From assembly GCF_030867095.1 (NCBI RefSeq), contig NC_081828.1:4284001-4348000 (forward strand): a stretch of 64,000 nt of DNA. Direction: 5' to 3'. Shown piece after piece: positions 1 to 11,368 of this stretch (position 1 is its first letter; every line of letters starts with the position of its first letter). Made by a program: the position numbers and the translations under genes. A model generated the notes under the pieces. It was not told where the DNA came from. It worked only from the letters and a program-made list of their open reading frames with translations, and did not search any database. Origin of the DNA: Alligator mississippiensis. Lineage: Eukaryota > Chordata > Crocodylia > Alligatoridae.

Positions 1-29
1 ACGGCTGCCATTTGAATCACAGGGCAGGA

Positions 30-560
30 GGGGAACTCACGGGTTATCTAGTCCAACCTCCCTGCACAGATGCAGGGCTCCCTGTTCCTGATCCATTCCA
101 GGCAGATGCCTCCATCCAAAGCCTTCTTGAAAACTGCCCAAGGAAGGAGATTCCCACAACTTCCCCAGACAGCTTGGTTCATGTCCCTACTGTCCTTAGC
201 AAGGAAATGTTGCTTGAAATCTGCTTTGCTCCATCGCTTAGTGTCTGACATACTAAAGCAGGGAGAACTTCGTTTCTCCTTTTTCTTTAGAGTCACTTTC
301 AAACCTCCAAAAGCTGCAATCATGTCTCCTCTTCATTTCCTTTTGTCCATACTCACCCTACTGCATCCTCTAAGCCTTTCCTCATATAGCTCCCAAGCGC
401 GTTGTCATCTGTCTGTTGTCTCTGAATCCTCTCCAGCTTCTCTACCTCCTTCTTTAAAGGCAGTGTCCAAAACTGCAAACAATATGCCAGCTGTGGCTCG
501 AGCAATACCGAGTAGAGTGGTATTATCAGCTGCTGTGCTTTGCAGGCAATGCTGATAATA
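30..560 (-). mobile_element. CR1 LINE, 3' part, antisense
   Basis: The plus strand starts with a CR1 tail-like segment (gggttatctagtccaacc) and runs back through the end of the reverse-transcriptase ORF. On the minus strand at 353-628, an open stretch reads IIPLYSVLLEPQLAYCLQFW and then KKEVEKLERIQRQ, which is the CR1 block normally close to LYSALVRPHLEYCVQFW and KDIEKLERVQRR. The copy is 5'-truncated and diverged. Confidence 0.85.
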
Positions 561-1370
561 CAGCTGCAAACGGCACTTGATTTTTTTTTAACCTGAAACA
601 GCATTGCGTTGCTAAACATCCACCTCAAATCTGATCAGCCACAGGCCATGCTAGAGAGAGATGCTGGCTTAACTCAGATTTTGTTAGACTGATCCGTGAC
701 GTCTGGTCTTCCGGCAGCTCGCTTTAGATGAATGGGGAAGGGGAGGAGAAAACATGAGTGTGGAACAATTGTCTAGGGGAATGGGAAGTCATAATTCCTT
801 CCTGACACGACTGTGACCAGGAAATGACCCGGCGCGTGGAGATTGGACTATAGAGTCTCAGCTTCTCCCCCCTGACAATTGCGCCAGAGGTAGATTTCCA
901 CTGCAGGAAAACAGACTTCCCCATTTTGCCCAGTCAGATCTTAACACAGGCCACGGCCCAGTGTTTAAAAGCAAGGAAGCAAAGAGCCAAGGTTGGGTCC
1001 ACAGGATCTGTTCAGCGTGGGGGGCTGGTGAGATGACTGAAGACCTTCCTCTGGGCAGGAAGCATGGTGGAAATCTGATAAGCCATCTGTCCTCTCTTTA
1101 TAAGCCACTGCAAATTTCCAAAGCTCTCAAGGCTTTTTACCATCCTGCTGCCTCCACCCAGCTAAGTCATAACAGCAAGATGCTGAACTTCAAAGGGTGA
1201 CAAGTTACAAAGCAGCAAGCGCCAGCTTCATATTTTCTTCCTCTCCTCGGTGAAGAGCTTTGGAGTCAGATCTTCCTGAATGCACAACAACCTGCTATCC
1301 CCTCTCCTACCCCCAGCCACAACACAATACCAGCTCATGTCATGCCCTGCTGCATTTAATCTTGTAGAGC
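560..1370. other. Unassigned non-coding stretch
   Basis: I recognise neither an exon nor a repeat between the CR1 fragment and the tandem duplication at 1371. Short open frames here lack coding character. It would be MOB3C intron or 3' flank. Confidence 0.5.
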
Positions 1371-1541
1371 TCCTTAAATATCATCCCATGCATTTGCAAT
1401 GCTTTGTCTCTTGGCTCTTGCCTGAGCTTCCCCTAAAACAATGACCAATATCTCCTTAAATACCATTGCCGTGCATGTGCATTTGCAATGCTTTCTCTTT
1501 TGGCTCTTGTCTGAGCTGCCCCTAAAACAATGACCAATATC
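1371..1541. repeat. Tandem duplication of an 82-89 bp unit
   Basis: Copy one (1371-1452) and copy two (1453-1541) lie head to tail. Both start tccttaaatac/tccttaaatat, share catttgcaatgcttt, and end cctaaaacaatgaccaatat. The second has a few inserted bases (gtgcatgtg). This is a simple two-copy duplication in non-coding DNA. Confidence 0.85.
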
Positions 1542-2164
1542 TGACCTGACAGCAGAGCAGGACTTGTCATGGGCTTCTGCTACAAGCAGGGACCTGAAGA
1601 GCTACATGAGTCGCCCTCTCACTCCATCCTTCTTAGAAGAGGAGCCTTCTGGTCTGAATGCCTGGGGATACATTTACTAACCAGAGACACAGAGTCATTA
1701 AAGTGCCATGAATCCAGTGTCAGAAACATCAAGAAAAGCAGCAGAAAATGATTGGGGGACAGCTGGGAGGGATCTGCAAGGAGAAATTAAAAAAAAGCTA
1801 AACAGGCCAGGTCACCGGCTGGTCAAAAATCTGCATAGATCCACTGTGTTGAGTGATGCTTCAAGCCCGTAGGCAAGGTAGCAGCACGTGATTCAATCCT
1901 CTTATGTTGACCATCCATTAGAGGGGAATAAACCTCCCCCTTCTCTTGTGGGGTTACACAGGTTCCCCACGAATGGTTACCCATTTTGGAGAACCCTTGA
2001 AGAGAAGTCATCGCTCCTTCTCTCCTTGTTTCTTGTTCCCTTTCCCTAGCAATTACAGCAATTGCATCCCTTGAGCCAAAAGTCAGCCCATGATGGGGAT
2101 GTAGAAAGCAGCTGAGGGTGCTGCAGAGGTTGGCAGATGTGATTGAAGAGCTGCTGGCCATGAA
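1542..2164. other. Unassigned non-coding stretch before the CR1 copy
   Basis: The stretch holds no recognisable exon. Its last part may belong to the following CR1 element, because CR1 ORF2 would extend upstream, but I cannot align it with confidence. Confidence 0.4.
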
Positions 2165-3172
2165 AGCTCATGATTACTGGGAAAGGTCCTGGATGATTGG
2201 AAAAGGGCAAATCTAGTGCCCATCTTTAAGAAAGGGAAGGAGGATCCGGGGAACTACACACCGGTCCCTGAAAAAATTATGGAGCAGGTCCTCAAGGAAT
2301 CCATTTCTAAGCATTTGGAGGAGAAGGTGATTAGGAACAGTCAGCATGGGTTGACCAAGGGCAAGTCCTGCCTGACCAACCTGATTGCCCTCTATGATGA
2401 CATGACTGTCTCTGTGGATGTAGGGAAACCAGTGGATGTGGTGGACTTTGACTTTAGCAAGGCTTCTCATACAGTCTCCCACAATGTTCTTGCAGGCAAG
2501 CTAATGAAGTATGGGCTGGATAAATGGTGGAAAGAAGACAGGCTGGATCATCGGGCTCAGAGGGTAGTAATCAATGGCTCAACGTCTCATTGGCAGCTGG
2601 TATCAAGTAGAGTGCCCCAGGGGTCAGTCCTGGGGCTGATTTTGTTCAATGTCTTCATGAACAACCTGGAAGATGGCAGAGAGCACCCGCAGCAAGTTTG
2701 CAGATGACACCCAGCTGGGGGGAGTAGCAAATACACTGGAGGGGAGGGCTAGGATTCGGAGAGAGACCTCGACACATTGGAGGTTTGGGCCAAAAGGAAT
2801 CTCATGAGGTTCAACAAGGACACGTGCAAAGTCCTGCACTGAGGAGGGAGCGATCCCCTGCACCGGTACAAGCTTGGGACCAACTGGCTAAGCAGCAGCT
2901 CTGCAGAAAAGGACCTGGGGCTGACAGTGAACAATAAGCTGAATATGAGCTGGCACTGTGCCCTTGTTGTCAAGAAGGCTACCGGCATCCTGGGCTGCAT
3001 TGGTAGGAGTGTTGCCAGCAGATCGAGGCACTGATTCTTCCCCTCTATTCTGCACTGGGGAGGCCACATCTGTAGTCCTGTGTCCAGTTGTAGGCCCTCC
3101 ACAACAGAAAGGACATGGACAAGTTGGAGAGAGTCCAACAGAGGGCAATGAAAATGTTATTAAAAAACATAT
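2165..3172 (+). mobile_element. CR1 LINE, reverse-transcriptase domain, sense
   Basis: A diverged CR1 ORF2 fragment. Recognisable in order: FKKGKEDPGNYTPVPEKIMEQ, then QHGLTKGKSCLTNLIALYDD, then VDVVDFDFSKASHTVSHNV (RT block A; the family normally has LDFSKAFDTV, so a key Asp is lost), then VPQGSVLGLILFNVFMNNLED. A frame break follows at about 2695; the tttgcagatgacacc just after it is the FADDT catalytic box in another frame. The 3' part reaches the region encoding the end of RT. The copy is inactive. Confidence 0.9.
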
Positions 3173-3189
3173 TTTCTTCCTCAGGTAGA

Positions 3190-3460
3190 GATGGACAAAA
3201 TGAGAGGAAGCATGGTTTTGCAGGTCAAAACATGGGGCTCAAGAGACCTGGGCTCTGCCATGATGAAGTGCTTTAAGGCACTTTGCCTCTAGGCTGGAAG
3301 CTGAATCTGTTAAACTGCAAGTATGATTTTTCCCCGTCCTGTGTATGTGAGAATATTAAATATTTTAGGGCCGGGGGCTGTTTCTCACTGCCCACACACT
3401 GTCTAGCCAGCACAGTCCTGTAAGCATAATGACAATATAAATATTGACAGCTGGTTATTA
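3190..3460 (+). mobile_element. Possible old SINE (MIR-like)
   Basis: The segment contains a degraded run resembling the MIR body: 'gacctgggctctgccatgatgaagtg' followed by a region like the low-complexity MIR 3' half. Similarity is weak and the limits are uncertain. Confidence 0.3.
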
Positions 3461-3689
3461 TAGACATTCATGGTTTCCAGGACAAAGAAATATCGTGGTT
3501 CTAAAATTCAGATTAACCCAAGTCAAGATACAGAATAAGCCTCCTGGAAGTGACCGTGAAAAAGGGACACTGTGCGACAACTAAAATGATATGCTCTGGT
3601 ATTGCCGCAGTCCTATTCCACAGGATTCACTTTGATTAAGGGGCATAATTAAAAATAACTCCTCTCATTTAATAATGCACCAAGGTTTC

Positions 3690-3965
3690 CTCCCACGCAA
3701 GCAAGGGTATCAGCAGTCAAGTTGCAGCAAGGGAAGTTGAGGGTGGATATTAGGAAAAACTCTCTCACTAGGAAGGAAGTAAAACACTGGACCAGGCTAC
3801 CCAGAGAGGTGGGGGAGTCTCCATCCTTGGAGGTTTTGAAGACCTTCACAAAGCCGTGTCTGGGATGATGTAGTTGGGGCTGGTCCTGCTTGGAGCAGGG
3901 GGTTGGACTAGACGTGACCTCCTGAGCTTCTTTCCAGCCCTCATTTCCTATTATTCTATGAATGG
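3690..3965 (+). mobile_element. CR1 LINE 3' end, sense
   Basis: A typical CR1 3' terminus: ttaggaaaaactctctcac, ccagagaggtgggggagtct, gatgatgtagttggggctgg, gagcagggggttggactaga, and the terminal tail ttattctatgaatgg. It is strongly 5'-truncated. The same subfamily recurs at 8357, 15248 and 28050 (sense) and 41728 and 59752 (antisense). Confidence 0.92.
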
Positions 3966-4077
3966 TCAATCAATTATAATGGCTGCTGTCCTCAAGTTTT
4001 TGTCCTACTCCACTAATGGGACAATCTACATCTAGAAGAATAATTCGTAGAAATCCTGTCCGAGGTGGAAGAGAACA

Positions 4078-4164
4078 TCTGCTGAACGGTGCTCAGCAAT
4101 ACCACAATACTCGAGGAAACGGCATGCATTAAAAACCACACTAAGGATATAAGTTGGTTAGAAT
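4078..4164 (+). repeat. Dispersed repeat of unknown family, copy A
   Basis: This segment matches 5461-5549: both have tctg..aac..gctcagc-like starts, a central tgcattaaaaacc or tgcattagaaacc, and end aagttggttagaa. The two copies are in the same orientation about 1.4 kb apart. I do not recognise the family. Confidence 0.7.
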
Positions 4165-4439
4165 ATAAATTTCCCTAGTTGGGAGATGGCCAGGAGAATG
4201 GGACGAGGAGCAATTCATAGCTGGGCACTGATTCAGCATCTCAATTTTAGCTTTGTTTAGATGCTTTGCTTGAAACCCACAGTTGGGCTTTAATGCTTAG
4301 AGAATTATGTTTTCTGCACGCTACACTGATCGCCTCAAAACAGAAGGGAACCATGTGGGGCAGCGCGAAATAGGGCATTAAAACAAGAGAAATCTGAAAG
4401 CACTCATAACTAAGGGAATGGCAGCCTAATATGTCTTGT

Positions 4440-4990
4440 ATCTCTCTTGCCAGAACTACTTTGCCCAGATTAGACTGGGGCCAGCTAAATTAATTATTAA
4501 CCAATACCATGAAATAGTAAAACAAACACACACAAAAATTATTGATTGTTACAGCAGACATTATTATTATTTTTAAATCCTGGTTTTGTCAGCTTACTGG
4601 TAATTGAATTGTCCCTTTTTTATGAATGCCTTTAAAAAAAACACTACTTATAATTAATTGTATAAGAGCAGCTGCAAACATTACTTGGTGTTGATTTTGG
4701 AAGGAGATGAAAAAAAAGAGGAAAGAAAACTTTTTGCAAAAGCAGCCAGCTGAGAAAACATCAACAACACGCTGCGGTCAAAGATTGCTATGATTTTTCC
4801 TTTATTATGCAAAGAAGTCTGAGATGGTTTTGATTTTAATGTAAGTGTGCTCTTTGGGAAAGTGCATTATATAAGATGCAAACAAAATCTCCTTTTGATG
4901 CTCGCTTGAATCTCAAGAGCAGAAATAAAGCTCATTAGTTTCCCTGTCCAAACTTACGGGGTTGCTATGATTTTTCAATCGCACCAGAGA
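4440..4990. promoter_or_regulatory. AT-rich, possibly conserved non-coding element
   Basis: About 550 bases free of recognisable repeats, rich in TAATTA/TTAATTATT homeodomain-like cores, with a TCAAAG (TCF-like) hexamer near 4780 and a TATGCAAA octamer-like site at about 4805. This composition is typical of vertebrate conserved non-coding elements but conservation cannot be seen from one sequence. Regulatory function is a guess. Confidence 0.25.
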
Positions 4991-5384
4991 TCCAGAAAGG
5001 TATTTTTGTGTCCAGCGTCTTCTTAAGCACCTGCATGTCCAAATATTTCTGGTCTCCAGCAGGAGTTGGGCACCTAAGTAAGAGTTAGCTTCCTGACTGC
5101 CTTTTTGGATGTGGCTCCCCTGGTCTACAACTAGGATTTGAACTAGAAAAATTATTTGGGGTACCAGTGCAATTTTTTACTGAAATGATTCTCATAATAT
5201 AACCCACAATATGAACACAGATAGCACCTGTGCCCCAGTCTATCACTATAGCTCATTGCTCTTCTGCTACGGGACTAAGACTTGGCCTCTGTTTTAAAGT
5301 TGTACAATGCAGGGGAGGAAAAAGTCATACCTCTACCTCTGCAGCAATGCTAGCAAAAGAAAGACTTTACTGGACTTTACTACT

Positions 5385-5460
5385 GTTACTGGGGCAGGAG
5401 GCTGGACTTGATGATCTTTAAGGTCCCTTCCAGACCTAATGTCTATGAAATCTATGAAAA
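5385..5460 (+). mobile_element. CR1 LINE 3' tail, short sense fragment
   Basis: The segment reads ggctggacttgatgat, aaggtcccttccagacct, then tctatgaaatctatgaaa, the terminal repeat of a CR1 family distinct from that at 3690. Related tails occur at 42768 and 47475. Confidence 0.8.
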
Positions 5461-5549
5461 TCTGCCAAACAGCACTCAGCGATACCGCAACACTTGAGAA
5501 TACTGTGTGCATTAGAAACCACGGTAAGGATTTAAGTTGGTTAGAACGT
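5461..5549 (+). repeat. Dispersed repeat of unknown family, copy B
   Basis: Partner of the repeat at 4078-4164, with the same order of blocks and roughly four fifths identity by eye. It begins directly after a CR1 tail, so an origin by duplication or by a separate transposition cannot be told apart. Confidence 0.7.
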
Positions 5550-5559
5550 AGCCAACTTA

Positions 5560-8350
5560 ATAATCATGAAATAATACCACTTAATAATAATGAAATAATA
5601 GTAAAGTATGTACGTCTTCCAGGCCATGCTCGAATGCATCTGGGAAAGTACATCTGACAGACCTTCGTATAAGGAGCTGCACTGGAGAAGAAGGCTTACA
5701 GGGTTTCTTCTCCTCAATCCAGGATGAATCGCTCTCCATGTCGGGTGTGCAGGGTGAACGGGTTCACCGTCTGTCAATGTGGGCGGTTGTCTCGTCTTCC
5801 TGAACCGTGCCCTATCCCTGGGCTTGTGATTTTGGGACAAACGAGGAAAGTTGAGGTTAACCTCAAACAATGTTAGTGAATCCAAGCAACGCTCGACATT
5901 TCCAAGAACAGACTGTTTGCCAGGCATCTGTCAGCCCCTGCCAGGAAGCTGCTTGCCCTTGGAGAAGTCCATAGGACATGGCAACATCGTGCCATGAGAG
6001 AAAAAAGACAACACCAATATGCAGAAGAGGGACTCGGAAACCAGGGCAAACCTCCTCCAGTCAGTAAAGGGCTTAGACAAGGATCTTACAAAATCCTCAT
6101 TTGATCAGAAATTAAGTAAGGATTTTGCCACATGACGGTAGCGCTATGAAAGACATTACGCGATGTGTCAGTGTTGTGTGATAATCCTTTATCTGGCTTC
6201 TCCTGGCTATGGAAAGTGCGCGAGAAGGAAAACCCGAATATTTTTAGCACAAAAAAATTGTCATTTAAAAAAAAAAAATTCAAATGAAAGTGAAAAATGT
6301 CTCCATTTCCAAACAGAAAAGGGGGGCGGGGGATCATTTTTTTTCAAAGAAGTCAAAACACAGGGGATCGAATGAGGCAACTTTGAAAAGTACCTGGAAC
6401 TGATGGCCAATAAGCAAGTCAATGAGCTCCCAGTGAAGTGCAATAGTGAAGAGATCAGGATCCCTAAATGAACAAGTAGGGAATATCAATTATCACTAGG
6501 GCAGGGGGTACGGCCTCTCTGTGGTGTGCCAGCATCACCATGACTGGAAGGTGGTGACCTGAACCAGTGGCCGAGTCGACATGAGCAAGGACATTTGGTA
6601 TCCCAGGAACAACTAGTGACGGCACACCTTGTACCACCGCTAGTTATCCCTGGATAACACCCATGCCACGTGCCCTCTGGTACACGGCAGGTTACCCCAG
6701 GTGGGGTAGGAGAGGCTGGGACAAGCACTGCGCTGGCCCCAGAAGCCTTACCTGGGGGCCTCCCAATCCTGCCGAAGCGTGGCTCCAGCCGGCCAGGCTC
6801 TGGTTTTGAGCAGTGTATGCTGCTGCTCTGCTTTTTTTTCCCCTTTGCACAGGTTTTTTTGACCCCTGGATATCTGGGGGCCAACAAACCTCCTTGAGCT
6901 GCTCTCTTGCAGCATAGAGAACAGCTGAATGTGTGGTATGTAGCATGGCGGATGCGTCTGTGGCTCCACATACTGCATGGCTGTGCTCGTCTGGATGCAG
7001 CCAAGAAGGTTAAGAGGCAACTTGACAATAACCTTGAGGTACCCACATGGAGAAGAGATTTCTGATCATTGACAGCTCTTTAATCCAGCTGGGAGAAGGA
7101 GTAATGAGGTCTGGTAGTTAGAACCTGAAGTTAGATAAATTCCAGCTAAGCATGAGGTGCAAATGCTAACCAGGAGGGTAATTATCCATTGGAGCAGCTT
7201 AGGGCCATGGTGAATTGTCCACAGCCCTTGGAGTCTTCATCCAAGGAGCCTGGACCTCTTTCTCGCTAACTGACCTGCTCTTGCCCAAGCAGAAGGTGCA
7301 GGACCCCAGAATGAGGAGCCTGGACTGGGATTCAGGACACATCAACATAGCAAATGCATCATTAATGTGGGCTTAATAATTGCTCTGTTCACAACGTGGC
7401 TTGAAGACACGACAGAACGGTTCTGGGTTGGCTGTCACGAGGAAGACTTTCTGGACACGAGTCCCCACCTGCACTGATGCACTGGCATCTTCTTATCCAA
7501 CCCAATCCTCCTCGCCACAGAACTGAAACCAAAACCAACAGAGAGACCACTGCTTTCACCATGCAAAACGTGGACCCCTGGAAAGGATTCTTCCTCATGG
7601 GTCAGAGATGCCATGAAATGCAAAAAAAAAAAAAAAAAGACTTCACTGCCCTTACTGATTTGAAGGAGGAGCACGGATGCCCCAGTGATGGGTGGCAGTC
7701 AACAAAAGTGCTAGATCTTGAAGTTATTGAGCAGCTTTCGATCTCAGGTTAGGAAATTGGCTAAAACTTAGGCACTTTAATCTGTATTTAAGTACTCAGG
7801 AGCGCTGATCTTCCAAAAGTGTCAAGCAAAGCAGTAGATCCTTACGTTGTTAGCAGCTCTGGCTACTCAGAACCTCTGTTAACCGAGACGCTTATTTAGG
7901 AGGATGCATTACAGTACCTGCTTTGGACAGTCTTAGTGGTGGCTCATGCAAGCACCTGTGGGTCAGCACAAGAAGAGGACAATTAATACCTTTGTCCTAT
8001 GGCAACAGTCAATATCCACTCATTCCATCATCTCCTGCAGACACCTCTGCAAAGGTGCTCTCAATGCTACCCAACTTACAGCCAAGGTTACTGTATTTCG
8101 TTCCATCACCTGTAAGATCAGGGTGTAACTGTGTTTAGTCTGGATTTGGGCTGTGTCCCTTGGGATGAAGCTAGGAAGCCAATTAGAAAGCTTTGCTTAA
8201 AAAATTCGCAGTTCTCTCCTTGCATCTTTGTTTTGACTCATAGGAATTCTGCGTGCTTCCCTGCTCGGCGTAAAGACCCCAAATTACAGCCCATGAGCAG
8301 TCCCAGGTTAGGATGAAGAGTATGTACCTCAATTGTGTTGGACCCAACAC
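5560..8350. other. Non-coding stretch without recognised elements
   Basis: I see a short AT-rich segment (5556-5605), a poly(A) run at 7621-7638 and a homopolymer-rich patch at 6240-6350, but no gene or assignable repeat. Several overlapping open frames (6486-7046 on minus, for example) have no recognisable domain and no splice context. Confidence 0.5.
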
Positions 8351-8356
8351 AGATGT

Positions 8357-8573
8357 GTTAGGAAAAAAACTCTCTCACCAGGAGGGTGGTGAAGCAGTGG
8401 AACAGGTTACCCAGAGAGGTGGTGCAGTCTCCATCCTTGGAGGTATTGAAGACCCGGGTGGACAAAGCCTTGTCTGGGATGATGTAGTTGAGGCTGGTCC
8501 TTCTTGGAGCAGGGGGTTGGACTAAATGACCTCCTGAGGTCCCTTCCAACCCTCATTTTCTATGATTCTATAG
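8357..8573 (+). mobile_element. CR1 LINE 3' end, sense
   Basis: Same subfamily as 3690-3965: aaactctctcaccaggaggg, cagagaggtggtgcagtctc, tgggatgatgtagttgaggc, and the tail ttctatgattctatag. 5'-truncated. Confidence 0.93.
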
Positions 8574-9325
8574 GACAGCAGTGCTCTGGTACAACCATCA
8601 GCCCAAGGCAGTCCTCCAATGCTATCCCACAGTACCCCATGATCTTCTCATGATCTGCCACCTGCCTATCCTCTTACAGCAAGAAGTGACCCAGGCTAGA
8701 AACCACTTTGCCACTTAACCTTGTCCTCTCCAGTCAGCCTCCAATCAAGCCTTTCCTTCCAAGTTCTCCCAGAAGGCCATGCAGTGTCCGACACAGCATG
8801 CCAGAACACATCTGAATGCTGTGGTAGCACAGAGTCAGGGATGCAACCACTGCCCGTGTGCGCAATGTGAGTCTGCACTCACTGCATTGCACTGACTTAT
8901 CTTGGGTCTGGTTATCGAGACAGACTGAGGAGCCGGCCTGTGCACGTAACACAGGCATATCCCTAAGGTATGCAAAAATCATCTTTTGGGATTAATGGAA
9001 TCCTAATTCATACAAGTCATTTGGGCTAAGTGCAGAGTCAAAAAGCCCGAGGCTGAGTCAATTCAATTTTGACAGGTTAGTCTAAGCTGCATAGATTGAA
9101 CCAGGAAACAAGTGAACAGACATTCACTTTTGATTCTGGAAATGCAGCCATGTGCTTGCAGTGGCCCAGGCCAGAAGCCAGGGGGCGCTAGACCACGCCT
9201 CCCTGCTCAGCTGGAGCAGACAGCTTGGGCCGAGGCTAGCCCACCCACCTAACAAGCAGGGTTTGTAGGGGAGATGCAAAGCATCTTGGGGGACTGTGAG
9301 TTCACTTGAATCTGCGGGGGGGAAT

Positions 9326-9515
9326 CAAGGACAGAAGTTCAATAAACCGATTTAACTTAAATCAGTTAAGTCTGATACTACATCCATCCAGGTTTACCTT
9401 AAACCGGTTTCGGCCATTCTGCAAGCAGTTTATGTGCACTGAACTTCTGTTGTGTTACAGATCTGAACTGGTTTCCAATCACTTATACCGGTTTATGTGT
9501 AATTTGTGTCCCTAG
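9326..9515. mobile_element. Palindromic MITE with AGGGACA-type ends
   Basis: The left end (aaggacagaagttcaataaa, then ccgattta) and the reverse complement of the right end (ctagggacacaaattacaca, then taaaccgg) are similar, and the interior repeats aaccggttt motifs. That is the structure of a non-autonomous DNA transposon of about 190 bases. The preceding 9080-9325 may be part of a composite repeat. Superfamily not assigned. Confidence 0.6.
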
Positions 9516-10175
9516 CCTTGGAAACAGACCAGAGGGGATGAGGAGCTATGCCACTTCACACCAGCTGAAGAGCTCGCCCAGTCATCCTTCATCAGCCTTT
9601 TCTTGGGTAATTTTGAAGGTACTTCTAACATGATAACTGAAAAAGGAATCCTAAAATGCAAAGATTTATCCCAGATTCACATGCCTTGAAAAACAGAAAT
9701 GATAAAAACCACATGCCAGTCAGCGTGGCTTGATGGAAAGATTATATTCATCAGTAACTACTTATCAGTTTCTCTTAAAAATAAAGAATTTCCTCTTTCA
9801 TTTGAAAAGACAACATTTCCAAGACAGACAGAAAGGCTTGGTGGCATATAAACCAATGAGAGGAGAGACTGCTATCTAGGGGGAAGTTTATTTATAGAGT
9901 CCCAGCCCTTCGTGAAAACACTGAACACAATGAGAGCAACCTCTTAGGAAACAAAATTGATAGTAATTGTGCTTCAGAGAGCAGGGTGGTTCACCGATAC
10001 CCACCACAGAGCACAACACTTCCATTCCTGAACTCTCAGCTTCTCAAAGAATGCAGAAGAACCTGATTAGCAGGTGTAACATTACCCCGGCTGGTTAACG
10101 AGGATTAAATCTGAAGGTTAAGCAACAGCACTGAGTAATTCATCCGTGTTTGGCTTCTAGGAGCCAGGTTTCAAA

Positions 10176-10240
10176 TCATGGCTCAGGTGGTAAGAGCATG
10201 TATTTCTGGTGTGCCAAGTCCTAATTCCCTCAGTGGTGAT
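10176..10240 (+). mobile_element. tRNA-derived SINE head (Pol III box A)
   Basis: The sequence tggctcaggtggtaagagc fits the tRNA A box (TRGYNNARNNGG) very well. About 35 bases on, aagtcctaattcc is a degraded B box. No CCA or cloverleaf completes it, so a tRNA-derived SINE is likelier than a functional tRNA. Confidence 0.4.
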
Positions 10241-10997
10241 TTAAGAAGTAACACCACCTCGTTGGCTGTTCCCACCGTCATTAAGACGAGGCGTATCAGG
10301 TACAACATAGGTCAAGAGCAAGGTGCATGTGTAGAAGAGTTTGCAGGAAGCCTGAGATGCGCCTGCCCACACAGCCTGCCTGGCTCTAGGACTTCTCCCA
10401 CCTCTACAAAGGCCCAGGTTTAAGAAAAAATACACTTCCACAAGCTAGTACCACTTCATTACACCAGCTTTGTGCTGCAATCAGCTAATTTTCCCTTCCC
10501 TTTCCAATTAGTCTGAGGCAATTCTTTTTAAAGAGGGAGAATAATTATGCATGGAAGGAGATTACCAGGATGTGGTAGATTCTCCATCATTCATCAGCTT
10601 GAAATCAAGTCTGAATCATTGGCTAAAAAAAGTCCCATGACTTGTCAGGGCAGGATGTGGGAATCCCTGGATGAAATTCCATCGCCTGTGATATATGATC
10701 ACAATAATATCTTTATTGGGTCTTAAACCACCAGTTCCCACATTTCTGTTCCTGGAAGGCCACTTGAAAGGTGGGAGGTGATATAAGGAGCCACACCACC
10801 AAGTGAACCTGCAATGCAATCCTTTTTTGCTCAACTTAACATATAACGAAGCTCTAACGAGGAGGATCATTGCTTGGTTCATCATATGTCAACACGTATA
10901 CAAATTCTCTCGCTGATCATTTGAGACAAATAACCCAATACAAAGGCTGTGGATCACAAGGAGCCCTCGGGTTGCACATCTGGAACCCCTGCTTTAA

Positions 10998-11335
10998 GCT
11001 ACCGTATTATCTTGCATATCATACACCCGCAAATAAGATGCAGACCTTGTTTTGGAAAGGAAGAATGAAGACCAAAAAAAACATCTTTCCAGTCATGGCT
11101 AAACACTGACCACAAGTGACCCTGACTACAGCAGCTGTGGCTGTGACAGGGTTAACACTGTCGCTCTGACCCTGAAGGGTGCCAAGATGCAAGCACGGCA
11201 GCCATTTTGCAGCAGTCTCTCCTTGCTTCTATTCCAGGGAAGAAAATTAAATTCCCAACTTAAGACATGCATCCCAACTTTGTAGGGCTGATTTTGGGGG
11301 AAGGGGTGCATGTGATACACAGGTAGGTAGATATA
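10998..11335. mobile_element. MITE with TACCGTATT...ACACCC-type ends next to the MOB3C donor
   Basis: The left end reads taccgtattatcttgcatat, then catacaccc; the right end, reverse-complemented, gives a similar tgtgtatcacatgcacccc. A related copy lies at 36300-36395. Its right edge is about 35 bases from the MOB3C splice donor at 11368. Limits are approximate. Confidence 0.45.
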
Positions 11336-11368
11336 GGACCCGCCAGTAGTTTACTGTAGGCTGCTTAC

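Noticed and set aside
11247-11368. MOB3C open frame continuing past position 11369
   Set aside because: The residues after FPTRI ([10 protein letters not shown]...) do not fit the family and lie beyond a clear GT donor; they are intronic.
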